Source of the DNA: Gordonia mangrovi
GTDB lineage: Bacteria; Actinomycetota; Actinomycetes; Mycobacteriales; Mycobacteriaceae
Length of the DNA stretch: 64,000 nucleotides
NCBI RefSeq assembly: GCF_024734075.1
Contig: NZ_CP102850.1
Span: forward strand, 1,922,001-1,986,000
Reading direction: 5' to 3'
The notes under the pieces are model-generated. The model was given only the letters and a program-made list of their open reading frames with translations. It did not search any database and was not told the origin of the DNA. Position numbers and translations under genes: made by a program. Shown in pieces: positions 26,564 to 34,765 of this stretch. Each line of letters begins with the position of its first letter. Position 1 is the stretch's first letter.

Positions 26564-27595
26564 ATGGAATTCGGATTTCTTCTCGGTGACCAGCCGCTCT
26601 CGACGCCTCCCGGCGAGCACCTCGATCTGTTGCTGCGCAACGTCGAGGCCGGGCAGCGTGCCGGTTTCACCCACTTCACGATCGGCCAGCATTTCCTGTA
26701 TTCGGACTTCCGGTGGATGCAGCCCATCCCGATCCTCGCCAGGCTGGCCGCGGAGATCGACGATCACGTCCGCATCGGAACAACGGTCTTGGTGGGCCCG
26801 TTACAGCACCCCGTCCAGCTCGCCGAGGATCTCGCCACCCTCGACATCATCACCGGCGGAAAGCTCATCGTCGGGCTGGGAACCGGATACCTGGAGCGCG
26901 AATACGCGGCCTTCGACAAGCCGTACAGCAAGCGCTACGGCATGCTCGAGGAACAGATCGAGATCCTCACCGCGCTGTGGACCCAGGATCGCGTCACCTA
27001 CGACGGACAGTTCTGGCAGCTGGATGACGTCACGACCCACATCCACCCGATCCAGAAACCGCGTCCCCCGATCTGGTTGGGCGCGATGAAGAAGGTCGGC
27101 GTACGTCGGGCCGCCCGCAGCGGTGATGTCTGGACGATCACCCCGCAACAGACCGTCGACGAGGTGGCGCAGCTCGTGCAGATCTACGTGGAGGAGCGTC
27201 AGGCCCGCGGGTTGCCGCTCACTCCCTTCCCGCTGCGCCGGGAACTCCAGGTCGCCGACAGTTACGACGAGGCACTACGAGACTTCGCGGCCGTCGCCCG
27301 CGGCAAGTACGTCTCGTATGCGTCCCAGGGCATGGGTTTGCTGGATCAGGAGCGCGTCGAGCGCGAGTTCCTGGCGAATATCGCCGACCATGTGCTGCTC
27401 GGCACCGGCGCCCAGGTGCGCGATCAGATCACCGCCATCGCCGGCCGACTTCCGATCGGCCCGTTGCTGATACGCCCACACTGGCCGGGGATGGACGCCG
27501 AACAGTCGGCTCTCTACCTGGAACGGGTGGGACGCGAGGTCGTTGCGCCGCTGAAGGATCTGCAGTCGGTGGGCTTCGACGCCCTGGTCGCATGA
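26564..27595 (+). CDS. LLM-class flavin-dependent monooxygenase (luciferase-like)
   Basis: 343 residues with a bacterial-luciferase TIM barrel: RVGTTVLVGPLQHPVQLAEDLATLDIITGGKLIVGLGTGY, followed by EQIEILTALWTQDRVTYDGQFW and PPIWLGAMKK. Members use reduced FMN or F420 to oxidise or reduce organic substrates. The ATG at 26564 has GAAGGAAG in front. Its stop overlaps the start of the SnoaL-like gene by 4 bp. Whether it uses FMN or F420 cannot be decided by eye. Confidence 0.85.
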   Translation: MEFGFLLGDQPLSTPPGEHLDLLLRNVEAGQRAGFTHFTIGQHFLYSDFRWMQPIPILARLAAEIDDHVRIGTTVLVGPLQHPVQLAEDLATLDIITGGKLIVGLGTGYLEREYAAFDKPYSKRYGMLEEQIEILTALWTQDRVTYDGQFWQLDDVTTHIHPIQKPRPPIWLGAMKKVGVRRAARSGDVWTITPQQTVDEVAQLVQIYVEERQARGLPLTPFPLRRELQVADSYDEALRDFAAVARGKYVSYASQGMGLLDQERVEREFLANIADHVLLGTGAQVRDQITAIAGRLPIGPLLIRPHWPGMDAEQSALYLERVGREVVAPLKDLQSVGFDALVA

Positions 27596-28068
27596 CCGGC
27601 CACGCCGGAACGGAGGGCTCGTTGTCGAATATTCATGACCAGCAACGCCTGCTCGTCAGCCCCGAGGAGATCGAGGGCGTCCGGGCGGTTCTGCACCAAT
27701 ACGCCTATGCGGTGGACACCTGCGATGAGTCATTGCTCGCGGAGGTACTGACCGACGACGTGGTGCTACATCGCGTCGACGGAGCCCGCGCAGGCGCCGA
27801 CGCGGTCCTGGCGTTCTACCGGACCGTGTTCGACGGCCCGACGATCTGGAGCAAGCACCTCGTCACCAACCTGACCTGCACGGCGACTTCACACGGCTAC
27901 GACGTGGACGCCTACGTCCAGGCGATCTCTCGCACCGCCGACACCGGCATGATGGTCCTCGCCGAATACCACGATCAGGTGGTCCGCGACGACACCGGCC
28001 GCTATCGGATCGCGGTGAAGTCCATCGACGTGCAACAGACCTTCCCGATCGAGGTGCGCCATGGCTGA
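27592..28068 (+). CDS. SnoaL-like (NTF2-fold) protein
   Basis: 158 residues. The pattern VLHQYAYAVDTCDESLLAEVLTDDVVLHRVDG, a middle strand with AVLAFYRTVFDG, and the paired strands YHDQVVRDDTGRYRIAVKSIDVQQTF give an NTF2/SnoaL alpha+beta cone. Members include small cyclases, dehydratases and isomerases, but many have no known activity. It overlaps the monooxygenase gene by 4 bp. It is one of six such units in the island. Confidence 0.8.
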   Translation: MTGHAGTEGSLSNIHDQQRLLVSPEEIEGVRAVLHQYAYAVDTCDESLLAEVLTDDVVLHRVDGARAGADAVLAFYRTVFDGPTIWSKHLVTNLTCTATSHGYDVDAYVQAISRTADTGMMVLAEYHDQVVRDDTGRYRIAVKSIDVQQTFPIEVRHG

Positions 28069-28102
28069 TCAGCCCGCCGTGGGCATGGCCGGGGAAATGC
28101 CG

Positions 28103-28140
28103 CCCATCACGCCGTAAGGGACCCATCACGCCGTAAGGGA
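28103..28140. repeat. Perfect 19-bp tandem duplication before the flavoenzyme gene
   Basis: Two adjacent copies of CCCATCACGCCGTAAGGGA lie at 28103-28121 and 28122-28140. The second supplies the AAGGGAG ribosome site of the next gene. A tiny frame of 18 codons (28061-28117, MADQPAVGMAGEMPPITP) ends within the first copy; it may be the remnant of a gene or chance. Confidence 0.85.
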
Positions 28141-28141
28141 G

Positions 28142-30129
28142 ATGACCGTGACCACCGAATCCGACCAGCCGTACGCACATCTACTGTCCCCGTTCGAGAT
28201 CGGACCGCTGAAGCTGCGCAATCGCGTCATGCTGCCGCCGCATGCGTCGGCGATCGGCAACATCTTCGGCTCCGACGCGGACGCCGAACGCAATCTCGCC
28301 TACTACGTCTCGCGGGCCCGCGGCGGCGCGGCCTGGTTCGACAGTCTCAGCGCCTGGGTACCGAACACCGGGGTGATCCCGGGATTCGAGCCCACCGGTG
28401 TGGGCGCCACCGTGGAGGGGCACTACAGTCTGCCGTTCTTCGTCGAGCGGGTGCAGGCCTATTCGGATGCGCTGCATGCCGAAGGCGCGGTGGCCACCGG
28501 GCAGATGGTGCACCAGGGTGGGATGCCGCACGGCGCCTCGCCGGTGCTCAGCGCACCGGTGATCAACAACGTGCCGCACCAGCTCAACCATGACGAGATC
28601 GCCTACTTCGTCGGCCAGTACAGGTCCTGTGCCGAGCAGGCCCAGCGCGCCCGACTCGACGGCGTCGAGTTGCACATGAATCACGACGATCTGCTCGAGT
28701 ACTTCCTGTCACCGCTGACGAATCGGCGCGACGACAAGTACGGCGGGTCCATCGAGAACCGCTGCCGCTTCCCGGTCGAGGTGCTGCGTGCGATCCGGGA
28801 TGTGATCGGATCGTCGATGGTGATCGGCATCCGACTCAACCTGCGCGAAGAGGCGCCGGGCGGCTACGACATCGGCGGGGCCATCGAGATCGCGCAGTAT
28901 CTGGAGAGCACCGGACTCGTCGACTACTTCCATGGCGTCGTCGGAATCCCTGGGGCAATCCGAGTTACATCCAGCCGCACTTCTACGAGGCCGGACAGTG
29001 GCAGGACCTGGCCGGGCAGCTGCGGCGCGCGATCTCTTTGCCGGTGGTGCACACCGGTCGGATCAATCACCCCGACGTCGCCGAACGCGTCCTCGCCGCC
29101 GGGAACGCCGACGTGGTCGGCATGGCCCGCGCGCATATCGCCGAACCGGACATCATCGAGAAGGTCCGCACCGGCCGTGTCGACGAGATTCGTCCGTGTG
29201 TCGGCGGCAACGAGTGCATCAGCCGACGCTACGTCGAGGGGTTGCCGTTCGGATGTGCGGTCAACCCGGTCACCAGCAACGAGATCGACGGCCCGTGGCC
29301 GGTGGTGACCGACCGCCGGCGCGTGCTCGTGGTCGGTGGCGGTCCCGCCGGGATGGAGCTGGCGGCATTGGCCGGCGAGAAGGGCCACGAGGTGCAGTTG
29401 TGGGAGAGCTCGGACACCTTGGGCGGACAACTGCGCACCGCCGTCAACGCACCGACCTACGACATGTTCGAGAAGTACCTCGAGTGGCAGCGCCGCCGCG
29501 TCGACCGGGCCGGGGTGAAGGTCGACCTGGGTCATCGAGCCACACAGCGGGAGATCGAGGACTCCGGCTTCGACGTCGTGGCCGTGGCGACCGGTTCGAC
29601 CAGACGAACCCCGGATATCCCGGGCGTCTTCGGCGACCACGTCGCCGACATCCGGGACGTGCTCAACGGCGATGTGAGCGTGGGAAACCGGGTGTTGATC
29701 GTCGCGCAGGACGACCACATGCCACCGCTGTCGCTCGCGGACTTCCTCACCGAGCAGGGACGTGAGGTGACCATCGTGTACGGCACCCAGGTCGCCGGTC
29801 AGCTACTCGGCCGCTACATCGTCGGCGCGATTCTGGGACGCCTCGACGACAAGGGCGTGCAGTACCGGTTCTCCGAGGACGTCGTCGAGATCACGCCGAC
29901 CGGTGTGGTGACCCGCAACGTGTACTCGGGCCGGACGCGAGAGCTCGACGGATTCGACTCGGTGGTGCTGGCGTGCGGCGGGATCGGCGACGCCGGCCTC
30001 TACGAGAGCCTGCGCTCGGGGCCGGCGAACGCGAACGGCCGCGAGGTGCACATCCTCGGCGACGCCTATGCGCCACGACGGCTGGTCTTCGCGACCCGGC
30101 AGGCCTACGCGCTGGCCAAGCTGATCTGA
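28142..30129 (+). pseudogene. Frameshifted FMN/FAD oxidoreductase (TMADH / 2,4-dienoyl-CoA reductase type)
   Basis: The intact protein would have about 662 residues. The first part (28142 to about 28948) is an Old-Yellow-Enzyme barrel: LSPFEIGPLKLRNRVMLPPHAS, the active-site-region GVELHMNHDDLLEYFLSP, and RRDDKYGGSIENRCRF. The frame then shifts by one base. The second part (from about 28951 to 30129) resumes with WGNPSYIQPHFYEAG and continues with VVHTGRI, the Fe-S region CVGGNECISR...FGCAVNP, an FAD/NAD domain (VLVVGGGPAGMELAALAGEKG) and a normal end. One base is missing between 28943 and 28951. Also, the second cluster cysteine of the usual CxxCxxC is Gly. The gene is either a recent pseudogene or a sequencing error. 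Confidence 0.8.
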
Positions 30130-30141
30130 CTCGGCCTACAC

Positions 30142-30175
30142 ATGAGCCCGCCCACCATCAGGTGGCCGGGCTCAT
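30142..30175. terminator. Bidirectional hairpin terminator
   Basis: Arms ATGAGCCCGCCCACC and GGTGGCCGGGCTCAT (one mismatch) enclose ATCA. It lies between the converging flavoenzyme and SDR genes, with a short T-containing tail on the plus strand. Confidence 0.7.
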
Positions 30176-30211
30176 TGTCGTCCGCAGTGCCGGCCAACGC
30201 GGCACAGCCGG

Positions 30212-30979
30212 TCACATACCGCCGTCGACGGTGAGGATCGACCCGGTGGTGTAGCTCGACGCGTCGCTGGCGAGATAGACCGCGGCACCAACGATCTCGC
30301 TGGGGTCACCCCCGCGTTTGGCTGCGAAGGTGTCTGCGCGCTTGGCGAAGGCATCCATGTCCCACGCGGCAGAGACATCGGTCAGGAAGGTACCGGCCAT
30401 GATCGCGTTGACCCGGACGTTCGGACCGAAGGTCTTGGCCAGACCGCCGGTCAGCGCGTTGAGGCCGGCCTTGGCTGCCGCGTACGGAAGGACGTCGGGT
30501 CGCGGGCGCATCGATGCCGCACTCGAGATGTTGATGATCGAACCGCCGCCGCCCGCGGCCATCCGCGTCCCGACCAGCGCCGCGAGCCGGAACGGCCCCT
30601 TGAGATTCACGCCGATCACCTTGTCGAACAACGCCTCCGAGATGTCGGCGACATTGTCGTAGAGCGGCGACATACCGGCATTGTTGATCAGGACGTCGAC
30701 CTTGCCGAACCGCTCGTAGCTCTTGTCGACGAGACCCTCGAGATCGTCCCACCGGCCGACGTGGGCGGCGACACCGAATGCGGCGCGTCCGGTCTCCTCT
30801 TCGACCTCCTTGGCGGTGACCTCGCACGACGCGCCGTCGCGGCTGGCGATGATGACGTCGGCACCCGACCGCGCGAGCCCGAAGGCCATGGCCCGGCCCA
30901 GGCCGCGGCTACCGCCGGTGATGAGTGCGACGCGGTCGGTGAGGTCGAACGCCTGATCGGGGCGGAACTGGCCTGCCAT
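30212..30979 (-). CDS. SDR-family oxidoreductase (FabG-like)
   Basis: 255 residues. Classical SDR motifs are LITGGSRGLGRAMA, the basic residue after strand 2 (IIASRDG, so NADP is likely), NNAGMSPL, Ser in ISSAASM and YAAAK. The end SILTVDGGM is normal. It belongs to the FabG/gluconate dehydrogenase-like group and would interconvert a keto and hydroxy compound. The ATG at 30979 has GAGGAGA in front. It is divergent to the acyl-CoA dehydrogenase at 31081 with an operator-like palindrome between them. Confidence 0.83.
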   Translation of the reverse strand: MAGQFRPDQAFDLTDRVALITGGSRGLGRAMAFGLARSGADVIIASRDGASCEVTAKEVEEETGRAAFGVAAHVGRWDDLEGLVDKSYERFGKVDVLINNAGMSPLYDNVADISEALFDKVIGVNLKGPFRLAALVGTRMAAGGGGSIINISSAASMRPRPDVLPYAAAKAGLNALTGGLAKTFGPNVRVNAIMAGTFLTDVSAAWDMDAFAKRADTFAAKRGGDPSEIVGAAVYLASDASSYTTGSILTVDGGM

Positions 30980-31017
30980 CGAATCTCCTCTGTCCATTGA
31001 ATCAATTCCTTAGTATG

Positions 31018-31032
31018 GTAATCATAGATTAC
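31018..31032. promoter_or_regulatory. Operator-like palindrome GTAATC-N3-GATTAC
   Basis: A perfect inverted repeat, GTAATCATAGATTAC, in the divergent gap between the SDR and the acyl-CoA dehydrogenase. The core TAATCAT is shared with other divergent promoters of the island. Confidence 0.6.
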
Positions 31033-31080
31033 GGAATGTGACGAGCGCCATGGTGAGCGCCGACGACGACGGAGACAACA

Positions 31081-32229
31081 ATGACCTCGAGCGAAACAGG
31101 CTTGTTCGAACTGCCCCAGACCTACCGGGACCTGCAGTCCCAGGCCCGTGACCTGGCGGTCTCGATGCGTGATATCGCCGCGCGTGCCGACGAGTCGAGC
31201 GGCACCGACCCCGATGTGCGCAAGCGCCTGGCGGCCTCCGGCCTCACCGAACTGGCGGTGCCCGCGCAGTGGGGCGGCAAGTTCGACACGGTCGACTCGC
31301 TGGCCGTCACCATCGTCCGCGAACAGCTCGCCGCCGAGAGCGCCCATCTGGATTCGATGTTCGTCATGCAGGGCATCGGCAGCTACGGCCTCGCCGTGGC
31401 GGGTTCGGACGCGGTACGCGATCGCTGGTTGCCGAAGGTCGCCTCACTCGACGCGATGGCCGCGCTGGGCCTCACCGAGCCGCATGTGGGCTCCGACCTC
31501 AAGGCGCTGACCACCACCGTCGTCACCGACGGTGACGAGCTGGTCGTCAACGGGCACAAGTCATTCATCACCAACGGCGGCGACGCGGATTTCTACAGCA
31601 TCCTGGCCAAGGAGGGCGAGGGCTATTCGCTGGTCCTGGTGCCCGCCGACACCCCCGGGGTGAGCACCCACCGACCGCACCAGATCATCGCGCCGCATGT
31701 GCTCTCCGACGTGGTCATGGAGAACGTCCGAGTGCCTGCCGATCACCGGATCGGCGCGGCCGGCAAGGGATTCGGACTCGTCCTGGCAACGCTGGCCGCC
31801 TTCCGCGTCTCCGTCGCGGGTGCGTCGGTCGGCATGGCCGAGGCCGCGCTGCGGCTGGCGTTGGCACACGCCAACGATCGCCAGCAGTTCGGCACCTCGT
31901 TGTCGCGGCTGGGTTCGGTCCCCGAACATCTCGCGTCGTGCTGGACCAACATCGAATCCGCCCGGTCGCTCACCTACCGCGCCGCCGCGGCCTCCGCCCG
32001 CGACCCGCGCGCCAACCTGCACCTGTCGTCGATGGCGAAGGTCTCGGCCACCGAGATGTGCGGGCGCGTCGTCGACCGATGCGTACAGATCATGGGCCGC
32101 TTCGGTATCACCCGGGACACCGCCATCGAACGCCTGTATCGCGAATCCCGGCCGATGCGGATCTACGAAGGCTCCACCGAGGTCATCTTCGATTCGCTTG
32201 CCAAGCAACTGATCAAGAACGGACTCTGA
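31081..32229 (+). CDS. Acyl-CoA dehydrogenase
   Basis: 382 residues. The flavin-binding segment reads LGLTEPHVGSDLKALTT, the C-terminal helices contain RQQFGTSLSRLGSVPEHLA, and the end is RLYRESRPMRIYEGSTEVIFDSLAKQL with a classical catalytic-Glu-containing YEGSTEV. That places it in the common acyl-CoA dehydrogenase group. It would make the 2,3-double bond in an acyl-CoA. It is followed at once by the split SnoaL gene and a PNPOx-fold protein in the same direction. Confidence 0.87.
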   Translation: MTSSETGLFELPQTYRDLQSQARDLAVSMRDIAARADESSGTDPDVRKRLAASGLTELAVPAQWGGKFDTVDSLAVTIVREQLAAESAHLDSMFVMQGIGSYGLAVAGSDAVRDRWLPKVASLDAMAALGLTEPHVGSDLKALTTTVVTDGDELVVNGHKSFITNGGDADFYSILAKEGEGYSLVLVPADTPGVSTHRPHQIIAPHVLSDVVMENVRVPADHRIGAAGKGFGLVLATLAAFRVSVAGASVGMAEAALRLALAHANDRQQFGTSLSRLGSVPEHLASCWTNIESARSLTYRAAAASARDPRANLHLSSMAKVSATEMCGRVVDRCVQIMGRFGITRDTAIERLYRESRPMRIYEGSTEVIFDSLAKQLIKNGL

Positions 32230-32230
32230 C

Positions 32231-32425
32231 GTGAACGCCGATGAACGACTGCGGCGCATGATGATCCACTTCGAGCTGTCCGAGCTCGGTGCGCGGTACT
32301 CGGTCGCCGTCGACGACCACGACATCAAGGCCGTGCTCGACTGCTTCACCGCGAACGGCAGTTTTGTGCACGAAGGGACCGCGTTCACCGGGCACGACAC
32401 GCTACGCACCTTCTACGTTGCATGA
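32231..32425 (+). CDS. SnoaL-like protein, N-terminal fragment
   Basis: 64 residues from a GTG right after the dehydrogenase stop. It matches the first half of SnoaL-like proteins: HFELSELGARYSVAVDDHDIKAVLDCFTANGSFVHEG...GHDTLRTFYVA. It resembles the N-terminal half of the intact protein at 46105 (YAWAVDDHDIDTVVGMFTEDG). The frame stops at TGA 32423-32425, which overlaps the ATG of the second half as ATGA. Adding one base at 32422 would fuse both halves into one normal domain of about 174 residues. It is thus a frameshifted gene, or possibly a split one. Confidence 0.7.
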   Translation: MNADERLRRMMIHFELSELGARYSVAVDDHDIKAVLDCFTANGSFVHEGTAFTGHDTLRTFYVA

Positions 32426-32754
32426 TGGATCGGTACGGCTTCACCCGCCACGTCCCGGAGACGCTGATCGTCGGGGGCATCGGGGAGTCCGAGGTGCAGG
32501 CGCTGACCACCGGTAGTGCCGATCTCCTCTACGGGGGCACGCTGATGAAGGCCGCCTACCGCTATCACGACACCTACTGCTTCGACGACGGCCAGTGGCG
32601 GTACGCGCGCCGAAACCTGCAGTTCCTCTATGTGGTTCCGGCCGAGTCGATGTCGGCCTCGATGCCCGACCGCGACCGGATCCGGTGGCCCGATGCGCCG
32701 CCGGCCCCCGCCGACTACCCCGAATCGCTGCCCACCTGGGACACCTATCGATGA
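32422..32754 (+). CDS. SnoaL-like protein, C-terminal fragment
   Basis: 110 residues carrying the second half of the domain: LMKAAYRYHDTYCFDDGQWRYARRNLQFLYVVPAESMSASMPDRDRIRWP...YPESLPTWDTYR. The intact homologue at 46105 has the same end (AYRYRDRYVRHDGVWRFAERHVRFMYAVP and YPESASTWNTYR), which shows that the two fragments belong together. Re-initiation at ATGA could still produce both chains in equal amounts. Its own stop overlaps the next ATG in the same ATGA way. Confidence 0.7.
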   Translation: MMDRYGFTRHVPETLIVGGIGESEVQALTTGSADLLYGGTLMKAAYRYHDTYCFDDGQWRYARRNLQFLYVVPAESMSASMPDRDRIRWPDAPPAPADYPESLPTWDTYR

Positions 32755-33245
32755 CCCGCACCGGAGTCGACGATCTGGAGAACATGCGGCCGATCACCCT
32801 GGACGGCGACTCGCGGGCAGCCCTGTTCGCCGCCCAGACCGAGTGCACCTTCGTGTTCGCGACGCCGCATGGCTGGCCGGCCGGGGTGATCGTGTCCTAC
32901 CTCGTCGATGGCGACTCGGTGTGGTTCACCGCGGCGGCGTCGCGGCTGCACGTGCGCGCGCTCGCCGATGAACCCCGCGTGAGCCTCGTCGTTTCGAACA
33001 CCGGCACCGATCTGCCCGGGCGGCAGATGGTCACCATCCGCGGCCGGGCCACCGTGCACCGCGACCGGGCCACCCGCGACTGGTTCTTCCCGCGGTTCAT
33101 CGACCGGATGCAACCCGACGATCCGGAGGCGTTTGCCCGATTGCTCGACAGCCCCGATCGGGTGGTCGTGCAGGTCGAGGTGGTGCGGATTCCGGTGAGC
33201 CACGACTCGACCCGGCTGCCCGGGGACGGGCGCGGGGGACGCTGA
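32751..33245 (+). CDS. Pyridoxamine 5'-phosphate oxidase-fold protein (FMN/F420-binding type)
   Basis: 164 residues. The split-barrel pattern is ECTFVFATPHGWPAGVIVSYLVDGDSVWFTAAASRLHVRALADEPRVSLVVSN followed by RQMVTIRGRATVHRD. These proteins bind FMN or F420 and reduce various substrates; some act as haem or flavin carriers. The start overlaps the stop of the SnoaL fragment by 4 bp. The last 20 residues (STRLPGDGRGGR) are basic and probably flexible. The function in the pathway is not known. Confidence 0.75.
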   Translation: MTRTGVDDLENMRPITLDGDSRAALFAAQTECTFVFATPHGWPAGVIVSYLVDGDSVWFTAAASRLHVRALADEPRVSLVVSNTGTDLPGRQMVTIRGRATVHRDRATRDWFFPRFIDRMQPDDPEAFARLLDSPDRVVVQVEVVRIPVSHDSTRLPGDGRGGR

Positions 33246-33265
33246 GCCGACGCAACACTCGAAGC

Positions 33266-33292
33266 ACCCCGGTGGTCACCGACCACCGGGGT
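33266..33292. terminator. Hairpin terminator after the acyl-CoA dehydrogenase operon
   Basis: Perfect 11-bp arms ACCCCGGTGGT and ACCACCGGGGT enclose a 5-nt loop, followed by TGTCTGCTCCTT. It lies 21 bp after the PNPOx-fold gene. Confidence 0.75.
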
Positions 33293-33358
33293 TGTCTGCT
33301 CCTTGGCGCACTCCGGTGACCACGGACGTAGAGTCGGAGTCATGCAGGTGGTGGCGTC

Positions 33359-33781
33359 ATGACACATCGCGACCGTGATACCGAGGGCCGCGCCCGCCAG
33401 GCGCGCCCGCGTGACCGGCTGGGACGACCGCTGCCCTACGGCGCCGAGGGCGTCGAGCCGATCCCCGAGGACGCGTTGCCTCCGCAACAGACCATCGAGC
33501 TCGCTCGCCGACTACTCGACGAGGGGCGGCCGTTTTCTGCGCACGAGGTGTTCGAGAACCGCTGGAAGGACTGCCCGGCCGATGAGCGTCCGCTGTGGCA
33601 GGGGCTGGCGCAGCTCTGCGTGGGTCTCACACATCACGAACGCGGCAACCCGACCGGGGCCAGGCGGCTGTACGCGCGGGGCGCCGAGCGCCTGACCGAA
33701 TACGGTGCGACCGGGGGTCCCACCTTCGGACTGCACCTCGACGCCATCCGTAGCTGCGCGCACGAACGATTCGGGAGCTGA
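33359..33781 (+). CDS. DUF309 protein
   Basis: 140 residues. The first 35 are basic and proline-rich. The rest is a DUF309 helical bundle with the signature GRPFSAHEVFENRWKDCP, followed by WQGLAQLCVGLTHHERGNPTGARRLYARGAERL. The HEVFExxW motif is the family hallmark; its function is unknown. Its TGA touches the complement of the next gene's stop (TGATCA), so the two convergent genes share no spacer at all. It is the only gene of this block not obviously part of a catabolic route. Confidence 0.8.
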   Translation: MTHRDRDTEGRARQARPRDRLGRPLPYGAEGVEPIPEDALPPQQTIELARRLLDEGRPFSAHEVFENRWKDCPADERPLWQGLAQLCVGLTHHERGNPTGARRLYARGAERLTEYGATGGPTFGLHLDAIRSCAHERFGS

Positions 33782-34240
33782 TCACCCGCCCTGGCCGGCG
33801 CGCGGAGCCCCCAGGGTCCCCAACGCCTCGAGCAGCGCCGGCGGGATCGGCGTCTTCGCCCCGTCCGCGCCGCGGACCGCGTAGGTGATCGCACCGTGCG
33901 CGACGAGGTCCTCGCCACGGGTGAAGTCGAACCCCAGCACGTATGAGGTGTTGCCGAGCTTCTCCAGAACGACCGTGCACACCAGCTCATCGAAGACGCG
34001 ACAACTGGTGAAGTACTGGCACTCCGACTTCAGGCCGACGGTGTAGGCCCCGATCTTCTCCAGCATGGTGTCGCTGTCGAGTCCCAGGGCGTGCAGCCAC
34101 ACGCTGTAGGTGCGCTCCATCCACGGGTAGTTCATCGCGAAGTACGAGATACCCAGCGCATCGCAGTCTCCATAGGAGAGTTGAAAGCGTTGCTGCGTAG
34201 GCGCGTTCACGGCGGCCCTCTCCTCGATCGACATCGTCAT
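33782..34240 (-). CDS. Acyl-CoA thioesterase (4-hydroxybenzoyl-CoA thioesterase-like hotdog)
   Basis: 152 residues with a single hotdog domain. The start LSYGDCDALGISYFAMNYPWMERTYSVWL follows the YGDTDxxGxxYY motif of 4-hydroxybenzoyl-CoA thioesterases, with the catalytic Asp in the DCD position. SECQYFTSCRVFDELVCTVVLEKLG is the second half. It would hydrolyse an acyl-CoA and release CoA when the pathway is blocked. The start at 34240 has GAGAGGA 8-9 nt upstream. It is divergent to the SnoaL gene at 34335 over an operator-like palindrome. Confidence 0.8.
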   Translation of the reverse strand: MTMSIEERAAVNAPTQQRFQLSYGDCDALGISYFAMNYPWMERTYSVWLHALGLDSDTMLEKIGAYTVGLKSECQYFTSCRVFDELVCTVVLEKLGNTSYVLGFDFTRGEDLVAHGAITYAVRGADGAKTPIPPALLEALGTLGAPRAGQGG

Positions 34241-34275
34241 GCTCGTTGTCCTCTCGACTCTTGCAAAACCATCGT

Positions 34276-34291
34276 AATCATGGTCATGATT
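34276..34291. promoter_or_regulatory. Operator-like palindrome AATCATG-N2-CATGATT
   Basis: A perfect inverted repeat AATCATGGTCATGATT in the gap between the divergent thioesterase and SnoaL genes, followed by TGGTATGGTAATCC, which repeats the half-site GGTAATC seen at 31016. Confidence 0.6.
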
Positions 34292-34334
34292 GGTATGGTA
34301 ATCCACATCACACCAATGTACCGGAGGTTCGTCC

Positions 34335-34742
34335 ATGTCCATCCGCCACGAAATCGAGAATGCCCTCGCCCAGTACGCGCTCGCCTACGACAGCGGTGAC
34401 CTGGCCACCGTGGAGAAGATCTTCGCCCCCGACGCCGTCTTCACCATGGACATCACCGACGGCGCCACCGTCGGTCCGCTCACCGGGCGCGACGAGATCA
34501 TGGGTCTCTACCGCGGGGCCAGCGAGTCCCACTCGGGCCAGGGCCGTCACATCACCACCAACGTCGCCGTCGACGCGCTCGACGACACCACCGCCAAGAC
34601 CACCTGCTACCTGCTGGTCACCAACGTCGACAACGGCGAGCTCACTCCGGTCACCACCGGTGTCTACATCGACGAGTGGTCGAAGGACGGTGGCAGCTGG
34701 CAGCTCACCAAGCGGCACATCGACCTGGACCGCCCGTACTGA
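34335..34742 (+). CDS. SnoaL-like (NTF2-fold) protein
   Basis: 135 residues. ENALAQYALAYDSGDLATVEKIFAPDAVFTMDITDG, then GRDEIMGLYRG, and the closing strands GGSWQLTKRHIDLDRPY make a compact SnoaL domain. His and Asp residues in the cone (HITTN, DAVF) could form an acid-base site, but no activity can be named. It is the first gene of a plus-strand operon with a CoA ligase, two hotdog proteins and a mycofactocin-type SDR. Confidence 0.82.
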   Translation: MSIRHEIENALAQYALAYDSGDLATVEKIFAPDAVFTMDITDGATVGPLTGRDEIMGLYRGASESHSGQGRHITTNVAVDALDDTTAKTTCYLLVTNVDNGELTPVTTGVYIDEWSKDGGSWQLTKRHIDLDRPY

Positions 34743-34765
34743 CCCCTCGACCCCAGGCAGACACC

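Noticed and set aside
32422..32425. Programmed frameshift in the split SnoaL gene
   Set aside because: No slippery heptamer or downstream pseudoknot was visible. Mutation, sequencing error or re-initiation are simpler.
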